64,000 bases of DNA from Serinus canaria (lineage: Eukaryota > Chordata > Aves > Passeriformes > Fringillidae): assembly GCF_022539315.1 (NCBI RefSeq), contig NC_066328.1:2526621-2590620 (forward strand), read 5' to 3'. Under the pieces are notes generated by a model. That model made no database searches. It was not told the DNA's origin and worked only from the letters and a program-made list of their open reading frames with translations. Within the stretch, counting starts at the first letter, position 1, and the number at the start of each line of letters is the position of its first letter. A program made the translations under genes and the position numbers. Shown here piece after piece: positions 10,568-24,000 of the stretch.

Positions 10568-11696
10568 TACATAAAAACACTGACTAGTGCCACAGTTCCA
10601 CCCCGAGCAAACAGCAGCTGCCTGTGCAGGCCAGGCTGTGTTTGCACACCTGTGTACTGAGAGACCTCCCCCACTTTGCTCTGGGAGCTGCAGGGGAGGG
10701 AGGAGCAGCCCCGAGAGGCTGAACTTGGCTCCCAGGTCCTCTCGCCCCTGCTGGGGGAGTGCTGCTGGCAGCTCCTGTCGCTGCCTGCTTGCCCCTTCCT
10801 TCTGCCTCAGGTGAGTGAGCTAAAAATACCCCCTACACCACATGCAAGGAGACCCTACAGACCCTGCCGGGCCCAGGGCGGCTCTGGAGCTGCAGCCTGG
10901 TCACAAACTCCTCTACTCTAGTGCCGGGCAGCCGGGACATGCCGGGTGTGCTTTGGCTCTCGGGGGGCCGGGGCTGCCTGGGGAGATCCCTGCCCCCAGA
11001 GCCGGGCGGGGGTGGGAGGAGCGCATGCAGCTGGAGCGGCCGCCGGGCAGGACGGAGGTGCTGATAAGGGTGGGGTGCTGCTGCCAGGCCTCTCTCTGTG
11101 CTTAGAGACAGCTCTGCCTCCCCTCGGGAAGGGGCTTTGCCACGGGGCTGGAGGGAGCTGTGAACCACATGGACACCTGGTGGGTGGCACTGCCCTGTCT
11201 CCTTGTCGCTGAGCCCCTTCCTGAAAGTGCCACAAAGGCTGTGCTGCATCCCCTGAGGGCACCGTGGGCTGCCTGGGTCCCCTCCTGGGCTCCCATCCCA
11301 GCACATCCCTGCAGCCAGGCACCCTCTGCACTGTGGGACTGGGCTGGGCACCTCCAGCAGTTGCTGGGGTTGCTCCAGGTGAGAGGGGCCTCGCTCACAC
11401 CTGGAGCACAATGGGGTGCAGAGCGATGCCTTCCACTCCTGTGCACTGCAGGGCAGCTCCCACGCAGCGTCTGGGGCCCGGGCCCACCTCCCCTGTGCCC
11501 CAGTGTCACCAATCCAACTATTCCCAGTGAGGAGCAGAGCTGGGGGCAGTGGTGGCAGCTCTGCGCGGGAGGGAGCCGGGGCTAACACATACACACCACC
11601 GGCGGAAGCGAGGGGAGGGGCGATGCACACGCGGACACGGACGGACAGACGGCAGCGGGGCGGAGCCGGCGGCGTTCCAGCGGCTCCCGGGTGCCG
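10568..11696 (-). other. CDIP1: CDIP1 3' UTR
   Basis: This is GC-rich untranslated sequence between the CDIP1 stop and the poly(A) signal. Several open frames cross it on both strands, but none resembles a known family. Confidence 0.6.
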
Positions 11697-13111
11697 TTAG
11701 CACATGCGCTTGTACGTGTAGATGTAGGCCTTGCAGTTGGGACACGTGTGTGTCACGTCCTTGAAGTCATCGAACAGGCAGGGGATCAGGCAGCAGCAGA
11801 GATCACACCTGGAGCACAGGGAGAGGCAGAGATGCTGAGCTAGGGCAGCCCCGGGGGACGGGGTTCTCTCTGGGCCATGGGCAAGAGACATAATTGGAGG
11901 GGCTGTCACCCCAGGAACCCCTCTGCTGCTCCAGTGCCACCTCTGTGCCAAGATCCCCACCCTGCGCAACAGCTCAGCCAAGGCCACCAGCACTGGGGCT
12001 ACCCAGGACCAGGCTGAGCACCCAACACGAGGCCCCAGCTCTGCTTGCAGCACCTACCCCACGAAGCAGCAGAAGAAGCCCAGAAGGAAGCTCATGAGCC
12101 CAATCTCGTAGGAGATCTTGGTGGTGATGGCTTGCTGGCAGTGGGGACACACTGTCTGCACGGGGGCACCCTGGAAGATCTCTCCCTGCAGCACTGTGAC
12201 TGTGGTGGCAGCTCCCGGTGGGACAAGCACTGTGGCCGTGTGGCCACCAGGAGAAGGGTAGGGGCCTGGGGCAGGGTAGTAGCCCATGGGGGGGTGAGGG
12301 CCTGGGGGTGGGTAATATCCTGCTGTGAATGAGAAACACAAACAAGTGAGCACCTTTGTACATGGCAGGAGAGCCCAGATCCTTACTGGGGAGGCCCCCA
12401 CCCTGCTGCAACACCTCCCTTTGAGTACAGCCTTGGGGCCAGCCCTGCCACAGGCACTGTGCCTCCCATCCCATCCCATCCCTCTCTGTAAGCTCCAAAT
12501 GGCAGCCCCAACCCCCTCTTGTGTCCCCCCAGGGCACCAGGAAGCCAATCCCCACCCCCTGTCCCCCAAGCCCCTGCAGGACTCACCTGGTGGCACATAG
12601 GGCCCAGAGCCATCCGTGGGCATGTGGGGGGGTATGAACCCCGGCTGTGAGGGGGGCTCATATGGGGGGGGTCCGAACTCAGGAGGGGGGATAGGAACCC
12701 CCTGGGGCTGTCCCACCACTGGGGTGACACCCTCTGAAAGGAAACACAGTCAGCAGCCAAGGAGGCAGGGAAGGGAGGCAGGGAAGGGAGACAAGAGGTG
12801 GGGGGCAACCCCATAAGCCACATCTTCCTCTGGGCCACAAGAAACCCAAATTCACCCCACAGCAGGGAGCAGTGCCAGGCTTTGAGCTGGGAGTGTTCCT
12901 GCTCTTGTCATTGCCCCTAGGACCCTTCCTGCCTCCCCCAAGGGTGACACGGGGACAGAGGGAGGCAGGCAGTCCCAGGGAACCCACACTCCTTGGGTGC
13001 TGTGTGGCAGTGCCACCCCCCAGTACCTGGTGCAGAGGGGGGGCCATGCTTCTCTTCTATCAGCGGTGCCGAGGGGCCCCCCGGGTAGGGAGGGGGTGGG
13101 TCGTTGGACAT
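11697..13111 (-). CDS. CDIP1: Cell death-inducing p53-target protein 1, LITAF-domain protein (4 coding exons, 201 aa)
   Basis: CDIP1 is a late endosome/lysosome membrane protein linked in mammals to p53- and TNF-dependent apoptosis. Coding exons on the minus strand are 13111-13027, 12733-12587, 12319-12058 and 11808-11697. All introns are short GT-AG (249-293 bp) and the phases join. The N-terminal half is Pro/Gly/Tyr-rich with PPPY motifs at 6-9 and 50-53 (WW-domain ligands) and PSAP at 13-16 and 25-28 (ESCRT-I TSG101-type late-domain motif). The C-terminal LITAF (SIMPLE) domain starts near 131. It has a zinc half-site CPHC at 135-138, a Cys-rich hydrophobic insert at about 150-176 that dips into the membrane, and the second half-site CPNC at 187-190, and it ends YTYKRMC. 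Human CDIP1 is 208 aa, and only the segment after residue 28 is divergent. The start has G at -3. Confidence 0.96.
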
Positions 13112-13124
13112 TGCTCAGGCAGCC
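13112..13124 (-). other. CDIP1: CDIP1 5' UTR part of first coding exon
   Basis: Thirteen untranslated bases lie between a TGTCCCTGCAG acceptor (read on the minus strand) and the ATG. Because the acceptor is this close, at least one further upstream non-coding exon must exist. Confidence 0.75.
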
Positions 13125-16100
13125 CTGCAGGGACAGAAACCTTTAGGTGACAGCAGCCCTTGGTGCCACAGGCACATGGAGCTGGCGTGGTGCTCGGGGA
13201 TGGAGGTGACAGGTAAAGGAGGGGCCAGGGCTGGTGCCACCACTGCAGCAGCCTCAGCTTCCCCCCCAGGCAGAAGCAGGGGCACGGTCACAAAGCTGGA
13301 CAGGCTCTGACCAGGCAGCAACTCCAAGGTGTAAAATCTTCCTGCCAGCTCCATGGGGCTTCCCTGTAAAGCCCAGCTGGTGCACAGCAGCCCATCAGGA
13401 CAGCTCTGGACTGCGTAGCCACGCTCCAGGCCAGTGCTGGGCTGGAATGTGCCATGCCAAGACTTGGCTGCATCACTGGGGTGCCAAAGGTGGGAAAGAG
13501 CTGCCCACAGCCCCCCACCTCCACCCTCAGTGACACAAGGCTGTGCTCTGAGGGATGGCAGGACCCCTGCCCTGAGCCTGAAGTGTAAACTACATAACAA
13601 AGGATGCAAACCCACAGAACAGTTCTAAATAAATCTCTCAATAAACCCAGTGAATTAAGGTAAGACCATATTTAACAGCTGGAGCTGTTACTTTACATGG
13701 GGTGGAATTTACCTGTCCTCTTCCCTGCAGAACAGCTCAGAGGCCTTGGCAGCTGAGAGAAGCAGCTCCTCTGAGCAGTGTAGTTTGGAAGGTGACTTCT
13801 TCCACCGAGTCTGTGTCAAAGAAGACAGCAAGTGAATTACAGAGATGGAGAGGAGGCACAGCTGTAGCATTGTCCTGGCTGCCACACCAAACCCCTTCTC
13901 TCCCCCATGCCCCCTCAGTGGCAGGCATGAGGCTCTGTGTCCCTGGCACGTGGCAAAGCCCCACTGACACGCTCTGAAATCCAAGGAAGTGCAACAACAT
14001 CAAGAAACCTGACTTCTCCATTTCCAGTGGCTCAGTTATAGCTGGTAGGATGTGACTAAATTGGGAAATACAAGTGAGAGGCTGCTCACTCAGTGCTTGG
14101 GACAGCTGCCATCAGGCATGGGACAGGGTGACACTGCTGTCAGAGCCCAGGGAGCAGTGCTGGGAGCTCCATCCTTCACCCCAACGGGCCAGGAGCAAAT
14201 GTGACTCTGCTTGTCCCATTTGCTGCACCAGAGCCACGTGCTGGGCAGCCAGCCCAGAGCATGCCAACCTCCCCAGCATGGCACAGGCACCAGGCCAGGC
14301 AGACAGTGCTGCCCCAGCCCTGCATTGCAGGTGTGCCCACAGAAGTGCCCGTGGGGCTCAGCCACCTCCACCTGCAGCTGCCAGGTCAAACAGAGCCAAA
14401 GACTTGGCAAGCAAGGCAGAAGGGCCCATCCCTCCCTCACCTGCACGGCTTGGCTTCATTCTACTCCTTTTTTTTTCCTGCTTCATGCTCCCTGCCACCC
14501 AACAGCCTCCTGCTAGGTAGCAGGAAATTTAATCAGTCCCTGGAGGAGCACCTGACCTGTTGCTGCTCCCAGAGGAGCACACTGATCCCCCCAGGAGCTG
14601 AGCAGATTCCTGGCACAGGGTCTCCCCCAGGATGTCCAGATTTCCTCATTAGAATTTCTCCCCCAGAGTTGAAGCCAGACACCTTCAAAGAGTAACACCA
14701 GGGCAGCTGGGGGTCATCTTCCTCCTGCTTCTCACTCCAGTTTCTTCCTTAAGAACCAGGCAAGCAGAGTTGCCATGGCAGAGAGCATTTCCAGGCACAC
14801 TGCAGAGCCTGCCTTCTCCTTCTGTGACCTACAAAGCTCAAACTGGGCCGTGCTCCTTTTAGCTCAGTGGGGATGTGAAGAAAAGGAGGGTTTATTCTTC
14901 TCAAAGTGCCAACTCTGTACATCCAGGAGCCTCAGACCTTCCTGTGCCCATGCCTGCAGGGTTTCTGGATGAGCCCAGCCTAACCAGAGCATCCCAGAGT
15001 CATTACCTGGGGACACCAGCCTGCCAGGGAGCTTTCCTTGCCCTCACAGGCCAACTGTGCCCACAACAGATCTCCTCCCATTCCTGCTCAGATGCTGCTT
15101 TCCCATTATAATCTTTCAACACTCCCCAGCCTCACTCCCCCCATCAAAGCAGCTGGCAAGAAAAGGCAGGAGAGGAGGAGTCCTCACCTGCCACTCCATC
15201 AACACCCATCAGATGAAGCAAGAGCCCCAGAGTGAGCCATGAATGCTGCCACCCTGCCCAGGAGGGTGCCAGCCCTGGGTCCCAGAGCCACACGTGCCCT
15301 GGGATGAGGGAAGCTGTGGGATGCAGGGCTCTTCTGCCTGTACTTGGCAGGCTCAGTTGCTCCTAATGCAATATTCTGCTTATTAAGAGAGATCTGTAAA
15401 GAGCAAGATGTTGGCTGTGTGCCCTTCCCAGGAGGAAAATAAAGCCTGTTGCTTTTAAGCCTCTTAGAAGCTGTTTCTCTCCTGTGCTTTCTTTCATCTT
15501 AATGTGAGCAGCACAAAACTCAGCCCATTTCTGACAGAGAGCTCTGTGGGATACCGGGGGCACTGGGCTTCCCCCTGGCACTGAGCTGCCCCAGGGCATC
15601 CCTCACCCCCCTGGCACTGACAGCCCTGCAGTATTCCAAAATTAACAGGTTTAAGTTCAAGATCTGATGGAATCACCAATGTCTTGTGCAGGTCCTTTGG
15701 AGCAAGGACACACTGCAAGATCCTGAGACTCAAAAGGAGCTGGTTATCATAGAGGATGGAGGGAGCAGATGCCATTTCCAGCTACAAATGCAGATTAGCT
15801 CTTCTCAACCGGAAAAACAGCTTTTACTGGTTTCCTCTGCAAACTAGAGAGGATAAATCCACTATGGAACCAGAATCATCACAATCAGATAAACACAGAA
15901 GACAGGCAAAGGACCCCCATGTTCCCCAGGGAACTGATATTTGCTAAAGAAAATGAAAAAGAAAAGATTCCCATTAACTTGCTGGGGCACAGCAGTGTGA
16001 CAGACAGCCAGGACAGCACAGCTCCATCACAGCCTCCACGCAGAAAGGGCTTGGCCCACCCTGGCCTCAAGCCATGTGTCCTCCCCTGGCTCTGTGATCC

Positions 16101-16326
16101 CTGACCTCATTCCAAGCAGCTTTTGGGTAAGATAACAGCAGATTTCCAGGTCCCCTGCTCAGATCACAGGGCAGCTCTCAGCCCCAAGAGGTCTGTCTGA
16201 GGCTTCTCACACAGCCAAAGCACCGTGGGGCAGCACCCAGCCTGCCTGTGGGAACACAGAGCTTTCTAATCCACCTCCTTCCTGTGCTCAGCAGCCCCCA
16301 GCTCAGCTAAAGAGGGACTGTAAAAT

Positions 16327-16612
16327 GCCAGAATGGTTTGGGTTGAAAGGACCTTACAGCCTATCTCATTAAAACATCCTGCCATGGCAGGGACACCTGC
16401 CACTGTCCCAGGCTGCTCCCAGCCCTGTCCAACCTGGCTTTAGATACCGCCAGGGATCCAGGGGCAGCCACAGCTGCTCTGGGCACCCTGTGCCAGGGCC
16501 TCCCACCCTCACAAGGAAGAGTTTCTTTGCAATTTCCAACCTAACCCTGCCCTCTGTCAGGGTGAAGCCATTTCCCCTTGTCCTGTCATTCCAGGCCCTT
16601 GTCCAGAGGGCA
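16327..16612 (-). mobile_element. CR1 non-LTR retrotransposon 3' fragment
   Basis: This is the minus-strand copy of the CR1 tail. It reads on the plus strand as AATGGTTTGGGTTGAAAGGACC, then the GGCAGGGACACCTGCCAC and GGATCCAGGGGCAGCCACAG blocks and the CCATTTCCCCTTGTCCTGTC block. It is 5' truncated and the terminal 8-mers are partly lost. Confidence 0.88.
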
Positions 16613-17899
16613 TGGATCAATACCCCAAAGCCCCTGGTTCCCATCACTAACTTGTTCAAAACTGATACAAAGCAACTTCCACCAGTGATGAGAGGAGCTG
16701 GTGTGTCAGGGTCCAGCATTCCATGCTGGCTGTATTTCCCTCTGTTACATCACTGCAGAAACAGTTTGGGATTCCAACATGGCAAGAGGAAAGGTCTGCA
16801 CATCCCACCTGCTTTCCAAACAGATAAGGTGGGCACCACTCATCAAAAACAACTGGTGTGCAGTGGGACCAGGGAATATTGTGCCACCAGAACAGCTCCT
16901 AACACCATAAACCAGATAATGCCACAAAGAGGATGGACACAGATAATTCAGATTTGGTCTGCTCATGCCATTCTTCCCCAGCAGCAGCTGTTTGTGCTTC
17001 AAGCTGCCTCCTCACAGATGAAATCTTCACGGGTGGGACAAACCTGGCAAGGGCAGAGCAGATGCTGGCAGGTCCAACTCACATGTGAGCCCTGATGGTG
17101 CAGTGCTGGCCCCAGCAGCTCTGAGTCAGCCTCAGAGCAGCAGTGAGATCCATCCCACAGCTGACACAGCCTGTGCTGTCCTTGCTCCTGCTGCACTTGG
17201 GACTGAGATGCACAGCAATTCAGCTTTGCTTCTTCCATGGGAGCAGTGCCTCCAGCCCCTGAGACAGGAAGCAGCATTTGTTCATACTCAGCCACGTTCA
17301 GTGACGTTGACACTTCAAAAGCTGCTGCTGCACATTTTTGGAGCTCTTCCTCCATGAAAAAAAAAATCTTCTGATATTTGAAAAAGGAAAAAAACACACT
17401 AAAATTCAATGAATAAATAAGAGAAAATTTACGAGCCCTTTCAGCCTCACTGCACATCAAAAAGATGCCGATTGCAGCTTCCAGGCTTTTGGAAATACAG
17501 CTTTAAAATCCAAGAGTCCTGAAGATGCTGGTTGAGCCCAGCATTTAGAAATGCTTTAGAAATAGGAACAGCATTGTGGCCAACACCATCCCAGCTTTCC
17601 TGGCCCCAGGAAAGATACCTGTGTGCCACAGGTTATGTTCTCCTGAAACTGGAAAATACTGAGACTAGGAAGGCACAAAAGGCCAGTCAGATGCTGGCAA
17701 AATGTCATTTGAGCCAAAGTCTGTTACTCTTCAAAAGAAGCTTTAAGGGGCAGCAAGGAGGGAGAACCGAGCAGGGTGTGCTGAGGGGGACAGAGCCATA
17801 CCCTGACTCTGTCAATCCCAATTGTCCTCCTGCACAATGGCATTCCTGAACAGCACCTCCAAACCTAGCCTGGAGCTGCACATTCCCTGGGTTACACCT

Positions 17900-18085
17900 G
17901 TGCCTAGAGCTCCCAGAGATGTTGCCCTCTGCCTGTGCCCAGAGCTCCCAGGGATGTTGCTCTCTCCGTGCAGTGCCCAGAGCTCACAGGGACGTTGCTC
18001 TCTCCGTGCAGTGCCCAGAGCTCACAGGGACGTTGCCCTCTGCCCGTGCAGTGCCCAGAGCTCCCAGGCTTTGCCCTCTCCATGC
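17900..18085. repeat. Minisatellite, 35-40 bp unit, about 5 copies
   Basis: Units begin GTGCCCAGAGCTC at 17900, 17935, 17973, 18011 and 18051, giving periods of 35, 38, 38 and 40 bp. The middle two copies are nearly identical, which suggests recent expansion. Open frames on both strands here are products of the repeat. Confidence 0.85.
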
Positions 18086-21000
18086 GCATGCCCGCTGGCA
18101 CAGCGTGCAGGGACGTGGCTCAGCTCCCACCACGCGCAATCCCACCGGACAGCTCTTACCTCCAAAGGAAAGGCAGCATAAATCTCTGCTGAACAAGCAC
18201 TATCAGTGGTTATTTCTGCCTGGTTTTTATGCAGAACAACAAAAAGATGTTTTCCATGCAAACAAGCCAAAGCTCCCCCTCAGCTTTGCCTCTTCCCATG
18301 CGCATTTGCTGCCCCCAGCCTGCACACCACCTCCCCGGAACAAGGAGGGGAGGAATAAACAGCACAGAGTGCTTCAGCCTCCTTCAGAGAGAAGGATGTC
18401 CTGGCAATCCTTGACCATGTACCCAGTCCTTTAACCTTGGCAGCACCTCCTCAACTCCTCATCCTGGTCTCAGCCAAGGCAGCAAGAGGGCGCATGCCTG
18501 CAACGCTCTGCAGGGCGCCGATGGAAACAGAAACCCAAGTGAAGGATTGAAGGAAAGGTCTGTTCTTTTTCTGAGCAACTCAACTGCGTTTTCCCAAGTC
18601 CAAGTCACTGCCAGGAAGCACAAACCCACTGTTCAAGAACAGCCAGGCTGCTCCCAGAACAGCAGATTCTTCCACACTTCTGCACTAAGATTTCAGCTGC
18701 AGAAAACTGCTTCTTCCAGGAGGGTCAGGCTGTTCCTTCAGTGTAGGCACAGAAAGCTCAGATGGCAAGGCAGGCCAGCAGCTCTCCTTTAAAACAAAGG
18801 AATGCTGGAGAAGAAGGTTTTTCATCATTTGAACCAGGTATGTCAGACAGCCAAAGCTCCCTAATCTGCTCTCCAGTGTGTCAATCTCCAGAGGAGCTTC
18901 CCCATCACAGTAGTTTACCTGGGGACCTTGCACATATTTGACCTTCTGTGTGCCACCATCACCCAGCAGACAAATCACCTCAGAGCAGGATCCTCGCTGG
19001 CAGCCAGGTGCTGTATCCAAAGCAAGATTTCTCAGGGCATTAAATCCAAAGCACAATCAGATAATCCCCACAGCACAGCCCCGGCTCAGCTGTCCTCGGC
19101 CAGAGATTCAAATTACCACTTCCAGCAGCTCCTCCGCATGGATATCAGAAAAACCAGACACAAAATCCTCCTTGCTTAAAACAAGGAGGCTTCATCTGCA
19201 ACTCCCACAAAGGGTTAAGTGAGGGAGGAGCGCCTGCAGGACCTGCTGCCGCCTCTGGGATTCTCTCCAGGGCTGTTCGCCTCCTCCGGATGGGCTGACC
19301 AAGCGCTCTTGGCTCTTCACACTGGGGCTGCAGAAACAGCCTTGCCACGACCTGCTTAACCTAAATATTTAAAGAAAAACCAACCAAAATGAAAAGAACA
19401 AACTGGGCTAGCTCGTTCTCTCTGCTGTTGGCTCCCAAGACGTGCCACACAGCTCTGGGAAGCATCCCGTGCTGGCAAGAGCTCACGGTGACATCCAGGA
19501 GCCAGGAGGGGATGCAAGGGAGGAGGGGTCACAACCCCACACTTCAAAACTGGACCCCAGCTCTTCAACGTGTCAGGACAATGGGGAAAGTTGAGGTGTA
19601 GACAGAGCACTCTGCACTAACAGGGCAGCTGAATTTGGCCCCCAAAAGCCAGTTTTGTGAACATGGAGCAAGGAGGGAGCACACTGCAGCCGGGCTGCCC
19701 CACAGGCTGCCACTGTCCCATCAGGAGGTGCTCACTGTTCAGACCCTTCCAGCAGGTGTCCCGGCTGCACTGGAGAAGACAGGCTGCAAAAAACCAGATG
19801 CACTCATGGATGTGATTAAAGCAACATTAAAGATAAAGCTGAGCTCCTCTACATCCTACCAATGTGCTCCAGAGAGATGAGAAAAGGAGGGTGCTGCAAG
19901 CCAAATCCCTGGGGAAGCAGAGAGCTTTTCCATGAGATTTTCACTGCAGTTCACAAAGAATCCAAGCTAACACTTGATAACATCCATGGGAAAGCATCCA
20001 GTGATAGCAGCAGCTGTTGCCTCCAGTCCTCTGTATCTACTTAATTTCCCCCCTGAGAGGATACATCCTGCATTACATCATCCCTTTGATATCTGTTAAT
20101 AATGGTGATAACACAACCTGCCAGAATCTCAAGCAACTAAACCCAACATCTACTCCAACAGCATGATTTAATGTAGCATGAAACACAACTGTGCCACAAG
20201 AATAGCTGTTCATTTAAACAAGCAAACTAAAATACCCCAGCTCAAGAAGCTTAACAGCAAGCAGAAGCCTCAGGAGGTTAGGAGAAGATCCACAGCTCTT
20301 AAGCACAGTCACAGATCCGAGCTCACCTCTGAGGGCAGCCCAGAACAGAGGCTTAAGGATGAGTTAGGAAGGGATCAAAGGCAGAACTGTCAGTCCCTCC
20401 CACTCCCAGCACTCATGGTTTGGAGACGGGGCAGCCTGGAGGCTCTCCATGGAGCATCCCAGGTCATTCCCAGGCACCAAGTACTGCTCTTCAGTTACCT
20501 ACACAAAAAAGCATCTCCTGCTGTCAGCATCTGCTGCCTTTCATTTGGGGGACAGCAGCACAGAGCAGGTGAATATACAATGAGTACCCACTATGTCTCA
20601 CAACAAACCCCAGGGTTTTACAGAATCCCTTTCCAACATCAAACTAAAAATATTATTTCTTTAAACACTCATTCTTTCATTTCTCCCTCCTTCTACAGAA
20701 TTTTTTGAGAAAGTCAAATAACACAGCTACATCACTGCTGAATCAAACTGAGTACATGTGTGACGTCCATTAAATGACACAGAGAGCTCTGAGGGAGGAG
20801 GAAATTAGAATCAGAGCTGATCAGCAGTTTTGCATTTCAGTTGCAGAATTAATCAGAGCCCAAGAACGTATTCAGAATTCCCTTGCAGATTTTGCAACAC
20901 AATGAAATAATTTTGAATTCATTGGTGGTGATTCCAGAGCCATTTTCGAGTGCTGTACAAAACATATGCCAGGCACTGAGGTTTCCTCATCCGAGGAGAG

Positions 21001-24000
21001 CAGCAGCTCACTGTAGCACTGTTCCAGTCTCCAGCAAGAGCATTTCCCATGCTCACAGATCCCCCTGCCTCGGCGCCAGAGAAGCTGCTGACACTCAGAT
21101 TTAACTGGTACAATGTCACCTTGCACTTTTTCTAAGGACTAGTGAAAAGTGCTCTGTGTCACTCGGTTTTATGTAAGGCCAAGGCTCACTCTTTGCAAAG
21201 GAGTGTGGCTTGGGCTTCAGCAGGACTGTGTGTGTAAGGCCTGAGATCCCTCCCGAGTCCCACTGCCAGCAAGGAGCACCCACACACATCCCAAGATGTG
21301 CACTGGAGGAACTCTTCCATGCTGAGGTTGTTCCTGTCACCACACTCACTTCCTTGCTCCCACAGAACTTCCCAGTTCCAGACTGGGACATCTCCTGGAG
21401 TTGCCCAGGGCCACAAGCTTGGGGCTGGATTGTCCCATGGCACTTGGACAGGAGAGGGCACCTGGCACTGCCCTGCTCCCAAACCCAACTCATTTGAGCT
21501 GCTCAAAGACTGATGACGATGTCCCAGAGGGGAAACCCCTTGGATTAATCAACAGCCACTGAGTGTGCCCAGTGCTGGGCACCCCCAAGTTACACAGAGC
21601 TCCTGCCATCCCCAATTCTTCCTCCAGGTCCCACCAGACTTGGCTAGTCCACATTGACTTCCAGGTCCAGTAAAATAATTTTCACTCCTCCATGACTGTG
21701 GTTTCAATTTGCAGCACCAGTTCCTGCCAACTCCTTCATAACCCCTTCCCCAAAGCTCCTGCTGAAAATCTGGGACAGAGCTGGACTCCAAGCAGCCCTA
21801 ACCCACAGAACACCCCTCCCCAGATCCCTGCTCTGGGCTCTTCCAAACCCTTTCTCTGTCACGGCAACACCTCACTGCCTCGCTGCTCCAAGAAAAGCAT
21901 TGCTGCTCAGGGGTTTGGAGCAGTCCTGAGGCAGGGTCACTGCTCCCCCAGCAGAGGATGGGACAGGGGAGATTCAAGCCCATAATAGCAGGATGCCCTC
22001 GGGGCAGGTAAACAGCTCAGCTGCTCAAATCCTCTCCTGAGCCTGAGGAAGACAGAGCAGCTGCCACAGTTACGACACTAAACCGGCTGGGAACTGTTTC
22101 CTCTCACATCAGAACAGCTCAGCAGGCAGCTCCAAACTGAGCTCCCACCACGCTAAACCATCCTGAATCATGGCAAGGAGAGTCTGAAAGGCTAAATTAA
22201 CACCCCTGTGGCAGCCACGAACTCTGGGGGAAACCTCTGCTCCCAAAACACAAATATGCTCCAGATGACACCTCTGTGGAAGAGCTGCAACAAGCCCAGG
22301 GAAAGAGCTGGTATTTAACACCAGGAAAGGGTCTCTAGTCCCTGCCTGCTCAAAGCCTACGTGAAGGTTTTGGAGGAGCTGAGTGGTCCCAGCAGTGCAG
22401 GTGGGAAGGACAAGCTGAGGCTTCAGCACAGGCCCAGCCTCCTTCAAGCACTTCCTGATACAGCACAAAGCAGAATAAAGGCATTTAGTTAATTAGGAGA
22501 CAAACCAAAGATGCATCTTAGAAAAGGGCTGTATGCACACACCAGCAGCAGCTTTTTTTCCAGAGCTCAGCTAAAAACACAAGCCCAGAAGAGTGGGTAG
22601 CAGCCAAAATCCCATCCTCACTGCACTCCTCTACTCCATATTCCAGGCTTTATCCTCCCCTCCAACACATGGATTCAGCTTCCCTCCTGCCATGAGCTGG
22701 GTGACTGGCACTCCTGAGGAGCTCAAAAGCATCCCAGGTTGGAGTCACTGCAGCAGAGGTACAGCTTTGGCTCTAATCCATGATTTCCTCCCAAGATGGA
22801 GCTGCACTGAATCCCATGGGTTCCTTTCCCTTCTTTAAAAAAAAAAGCTTTAAAATTAAATGCTTTAAAAGGAAATGCTTCTCATTTGGAGAAATAATCA
22901 ATAAATTCTACCAGGCTGTTTTTCATTCATCCCCAGCCAGAAATCTAATCTCCTGTTAACAGCACAGCCCTGAACACATCATTTATCTGCTGCGGGTACC
23001 AGCACGCGCAGATTTTACAGCTGGAGAGAGTGGGGCTGCCTGCATCACGACCACTAATTTATTCTCAGAAAGGCTAATTTAATCTGGCAGTGAATGTTCT
23101 CAAAGCCTCCTCACACAGAGCAGCTTTTCTCTTGGTTGGCTTAACAACAATACAGCATATCCAAAAACGTGGAGGGATGCTAAGGAAGAACACTGCCCCT
23201 GTGTTTTGAGCCCTCTAGTCTGAGAAATTTCTCTGGGCAACTACAGGCTTTGAGAAAACATAGAGTCCCTCTGGTTTTTTAAAAAGCCAACTGTATTTTC
23301 AAGGCAAATATACAACAGTTTAGGCTATTTCCCCCTCACATACAACTGTGGCTTGACAGAAAGAGTTGGGCTCTTAATAAAACTAAACCCCAGCAAAGGT
23401 TGTTCAGTATTAGACAACTCATTCACTTCCAACTGCACATCAAGAGCAGCAGCCAGCACACCTGGCCTGGGGGTGCTCCCTGCCACAGCAGGTGACTTTC
23501 CCCAGCCCACACTACAGGAATAAACTTCAGAGCAAATCCAAAAGCTTTTTGTTTAAAAAGGCTGGGTATAACTGCACCATGAAGCATTTCAGAAAGAGCA
23601 TCCTTCAGCTTCCTAGCCTCTGCCATCTGCAGGGGGACAATAAATAAGCCATCAGAAAGGGGTTTTTTCATTGTTTTTAAATTCTAGGTGGTATTTTCCC
23701 TTTACTTGTCACAGTACACACAAAGGCAGAATGTACCCACAGCCAGGCTGGGCCACCTGACCCTCTATGGATGTGGCACCACGTGCTGGTCCTCACCTGG
23801 ATCTACCCCTTGCCCAGGAGACCACTGGAGAGCCAAGCACAGCTCCTTGGAGTCACAGGGGCTACACCAAGGCAGATTGAAGCTTTACAATAGACAGAGC
23901 CATGGCAGTCTAACCCTCCATGCTCAGGACTGCTCCCACCATCCTGCTGGGAAAGAGAAGCTGCTGCTGTGCAGGCCTGGATCACGTCTGAGAGGGCTCC

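Noticed and set aside
13288..13641. Minus-strand frame starting with a hydrophobic, membrane-like segment in the CDIP1 upstream intron
   Set aside because: Only the first ~20 residues look structured. There is no similarity, and the position inside an intron between inferred exons gives no support.
17903..18435. Open frames on both strands with repeated cysteine/serine motifs
   Set aside because: They are translations of the minisatellite and change with frame; there is no gene context.
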